In this document: positions 62,439 to 64,000 of the stretch, in pieces
Numbering within the stretch: the first letter of the stretch is position 1
Layout: the number at the start of each line of letters is the position of its first letter
NCBI RefSeq assembly: GCF_029109325.1
Contig: NZ_JAQKQJ010000010.1
Span: 868,001-932,000, forward strand
DNA length: 64,000 nt
Direction: 5' to 3'
From: Nodosilinea sp. PGN35
GTDB taxonomy: Bacteria; Cyanobacteriota; Cyanobacteriia; Phormidesmidales; Phormidesmidaceae
Notes under the pieces: generated by a model
What the model saw: only the letters and a program-made list of their open reading frames with translations
What the model was told of the DNA's origin: nothing
Database searches by the model: none
Program-made: the position numbers and the translations under genes

Positions 62439-64000
62439 CTAGGGGGTGGCCGCGACGGCAGGAATCGGGGTGGGGTAGTCATCGCGAATTTGCTCGGCCA
62501 GGGCGGTCATGGAGCTGTGCCGGGGGCAGTGGGCCACCCCCAGCCCGTCGAGCAGGGCGGGGGTGTCGGTGAGCACCACCAGCCTGAGCGGCTGGCAGGG
62601 GTTTTGGGCCTGCACCCGCCCGATAAAGTCGGCGATCGCCATGTCGGGCAGCGGGGCCGTCACCACCACCACATCCACGCCGATCGAGTCGAGCAGCACC
62701 AGGCCGGTTTCGCCGTTGGTGGCTTCGCTGGCCACCTCCAGGCCGGGCTGCGATCGCAGCCCCTGGCGCAGGGCCAGACGACTGCCTTCGTCGCCATCGA
62801 CAATCACCACCTGAAGGTCGGTTGCCGCCGCTTCCTCGGTAAAGGTGGGTAGCGTGCTGGGGCCGCCACAGGCGGCCACTTCGGTAAACTCCACATCCGC
62901 CAGCTTGGCGGCCTTGAGCTGGGCCATCGCCTCCGCTGAGAGAATGCGGGCGTCGTCAAAGCCGAAGTCGATCTCGGCGTGCATGCCCCGGCGCTTCACC
63001 CGGCTGAGATTGTAGAACCGCTTGTTCCAGGTGGTTTGCACAAAGGCCCAGAGGCAGCCCAGCAGGTAGCGGCGCTTAAAGGCGTCGCGCTCCCACCAGT
63101 ACTCCCAAAACTTCCAGCCGTAGAAGCGGGCGTAGTTGCGCAGCACCCCTTGCAACACCTGCTCCCGCGTCATGGCATCGGGTTTAATAATCGGCGTCAC
63201 AAAGTTGTAGTGGGAGTAGTCGCGAATCTCCACCTTGTCTTCGAGATCCTGAAACAGCTCGGCAAAGGGCCAGGGGGTGTACATGTTCCAGTTGGCCATG
63301 TCGGCTCCCCAGTCGCGGGCCATGCGGTAGGTCTCTTCGATGGTTTCGGGGGTTTCGTTGGGCAGCCCCATAATGAACTGCACCTCCGCCAAAATGCCGT
63401 TGTCGCGCAGCAGCTTGACGGCCCGCTTGTTGTCGGCAATGGTGGTCTCTTTGCGAAACACATTCAGGTTGAGCTGGGCCGCCGCCTCGGTGCCGAGGGA
63501 GACATGCACTAGGCCCGCTTTGCGGTAAAGCGGCAGCTCAGCCTCGTCGCGCAGAATGTCGGTGACGCGGGTGTTAATGCCCCAGTGGACGGGCAGGTTG
63601 CGCTCCACCAGTTCTTCGCACAGGGCCACAAACCGGGCCTTGCTGATGGTCGGTTCTTCGTCGGCCAAAATGAAAAAGCCGACGTTGTGCTCCCTCACCA
63701 GGCGCTCAATTTCATCGACAAACAGTTTGGGTTTGCGGGCCCGGTACTTGCGCCAAAACTTCCACTGACAGCAAAAACGGCAGCGAAAGGGGCAGCCCCG
63801 AGCGAAGTTGGGCACCGCCACCCGCACGTTTAGCGGCGTGTAGATGTAGGTGTTCCAGTCCAGCAGGGTCCAGTCGGGGCTGAGGGTGTTGAGGTCGCGA
63901 ATGGGGGGGTGGGCCGGGGTTGCCACCACCTGGCCATTATCATCCCGGTAGGCCAGACCCAGGATGGACTCGCGATCGCGGCGGTCTCGACCCTCGGCGA
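62439..64000 (-). CDS. Radical-SAM protein with C-terminal receiver-like domain (5' end outside window)
   Basis: The frame stays open to the window edge on the minus strand (reading EGRDRRDRESILGLAYRDDN before the first GTG at 63929), so the N-terminus, probably a B12-binding domain, is missing. The visible part has a radical-SAM cluster CxxxCxxC in RGCPFRCRFCCQW, then a helical region. The last ~125 residues resemble a response-regulator receiver (LQVVIVDGDEGSRLALRQGL). In that domain the phosphoacceptor position reads VVVVTAPLPD, Thr instead of Asp. A BchE/HpnJ-like B12 radical-SAM family is likely; the substrate is unknown. Confidence 0.8.
   Translation of the reverse strand, partial: AEGRDRRDRESILGLAYRDDNGQVVATPAHPPIRDLNTLSPDWTLLDWNTYIYTPLNVRVAVPNFARGCPFRCRFCCQWKFWRKYRARKPKLFVDEIERLVREHNVGFFILADEEPTISKARFVALCEELVERNLPVHWGINTRVTDILRDEAELPLYRKAGLVHVSLGTEAAAQLNLNVFRKETTIADNKRAVKLLRDNGILAEVQFIMGLPNETPETIEETYRMARDWGADMANWNMYTPWPFAELFQDLEDKVEIRDYSHYNFVTPIIKPDAMTREQVLQGVLRNYARFYGWKFWEYWWERDAFKRRYLLGCLWAFVQTTWNKRFYNLSRVKRRGMHAEIDFGFDDARILSAEAMAQLKAAKLADVEFTEVAACGGPSTLPTFTEEAAATDLQVVIVDGDEGSRLALRQGLRSQPGLEVASEATNGETGLVLLDSIGVDVVVVTAPLPDMAIADFIGRVQAQNPCQPLRLVVLTDTPALLDGLGVAHCPRHSSMTALAEQIRDDYPTPIPAVAATP

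Overview
The window is chromosomal DNA of a cyanobacterium, most likely a filamentous Leptolyngbya/Nodosilinea-type organism. The reasons are the very frequent GCGATCGC (HIP1) octamers, GC-rich host genes, cyanobacterial hypothetical families, and short repeats between genes. The genus is inference; nothing in the window proves it.

Layout. (1) 1-6475: end of an exopolysaccharide cluster (SLBB export protein, polymerase/ligase, flippase, GT4 glycosyltransferase, GT39-like membrane glycosyltransferase). (2) 6674-29150: a complete 22,477-bp type V-K CRISPR-associated transposon (CAST), bounded by TGTACA...TGTACA and flanked by the 5-bp target duplication ACATC. It encodes tnsB-tnsC-tniQ at one end. 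At the other end are an HTH regulator, cas12k, a tracrRNA, an 11-repeat CRISPR array and a separate homing guide. (3) 29158-29228: tRNA-Gly(UCC), the attachment target. The homing guide matches 17 nt of it next to a GTG PAM, and the element sits 56-60 bp further on. (4) 29480-44407: siroheme synthesis genes, ndk, PHP, FecR and peptidase genes. (5) 45712-55232: a fermentation cluster (pflB, pflA, osmC, adhE, an acyl-CoA synthetase/acetyltransferase fusion). (6) 55474-64000: ACR3-like transporter, truncated DUF3365 protein, SQR-like flavoprotein, small proteins, a NUDIX hydrolase and radical-SAM genes.

The most interesting content is the CAST cargo (10327-24706), one eight-gene plus-strand run. 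The first half is a NurA-HerA-Mre11-Rad50 set, the DNA end-resection quartet best known from archaea. The second half is a TerB-N/TerB-C protein, a pentapeptide-repeat protein with its own TerB-C-like tail, a BrxD-like ATPase and an Lhr/BrxHI-like helicase. Spacing is tight and the first five genes plus the pentapeptide gene are much more AT-rich than the host. I infer an anti-phage or anti-plasmid DNA-processing island mobilised by an RNA-guided transposon; whether it is one system or two is open.

Immediately outside the tnsB-side end lies a second, diverged transposon terminus (6639-6668) abutting the same ACATC. This indicates that an earlier related element used the same tRNA site and was later lost except for its tip. 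The host flanks carry two MITE-like families, a heptamer minisatellite tract and a GGGTGGGCA palindrome family.
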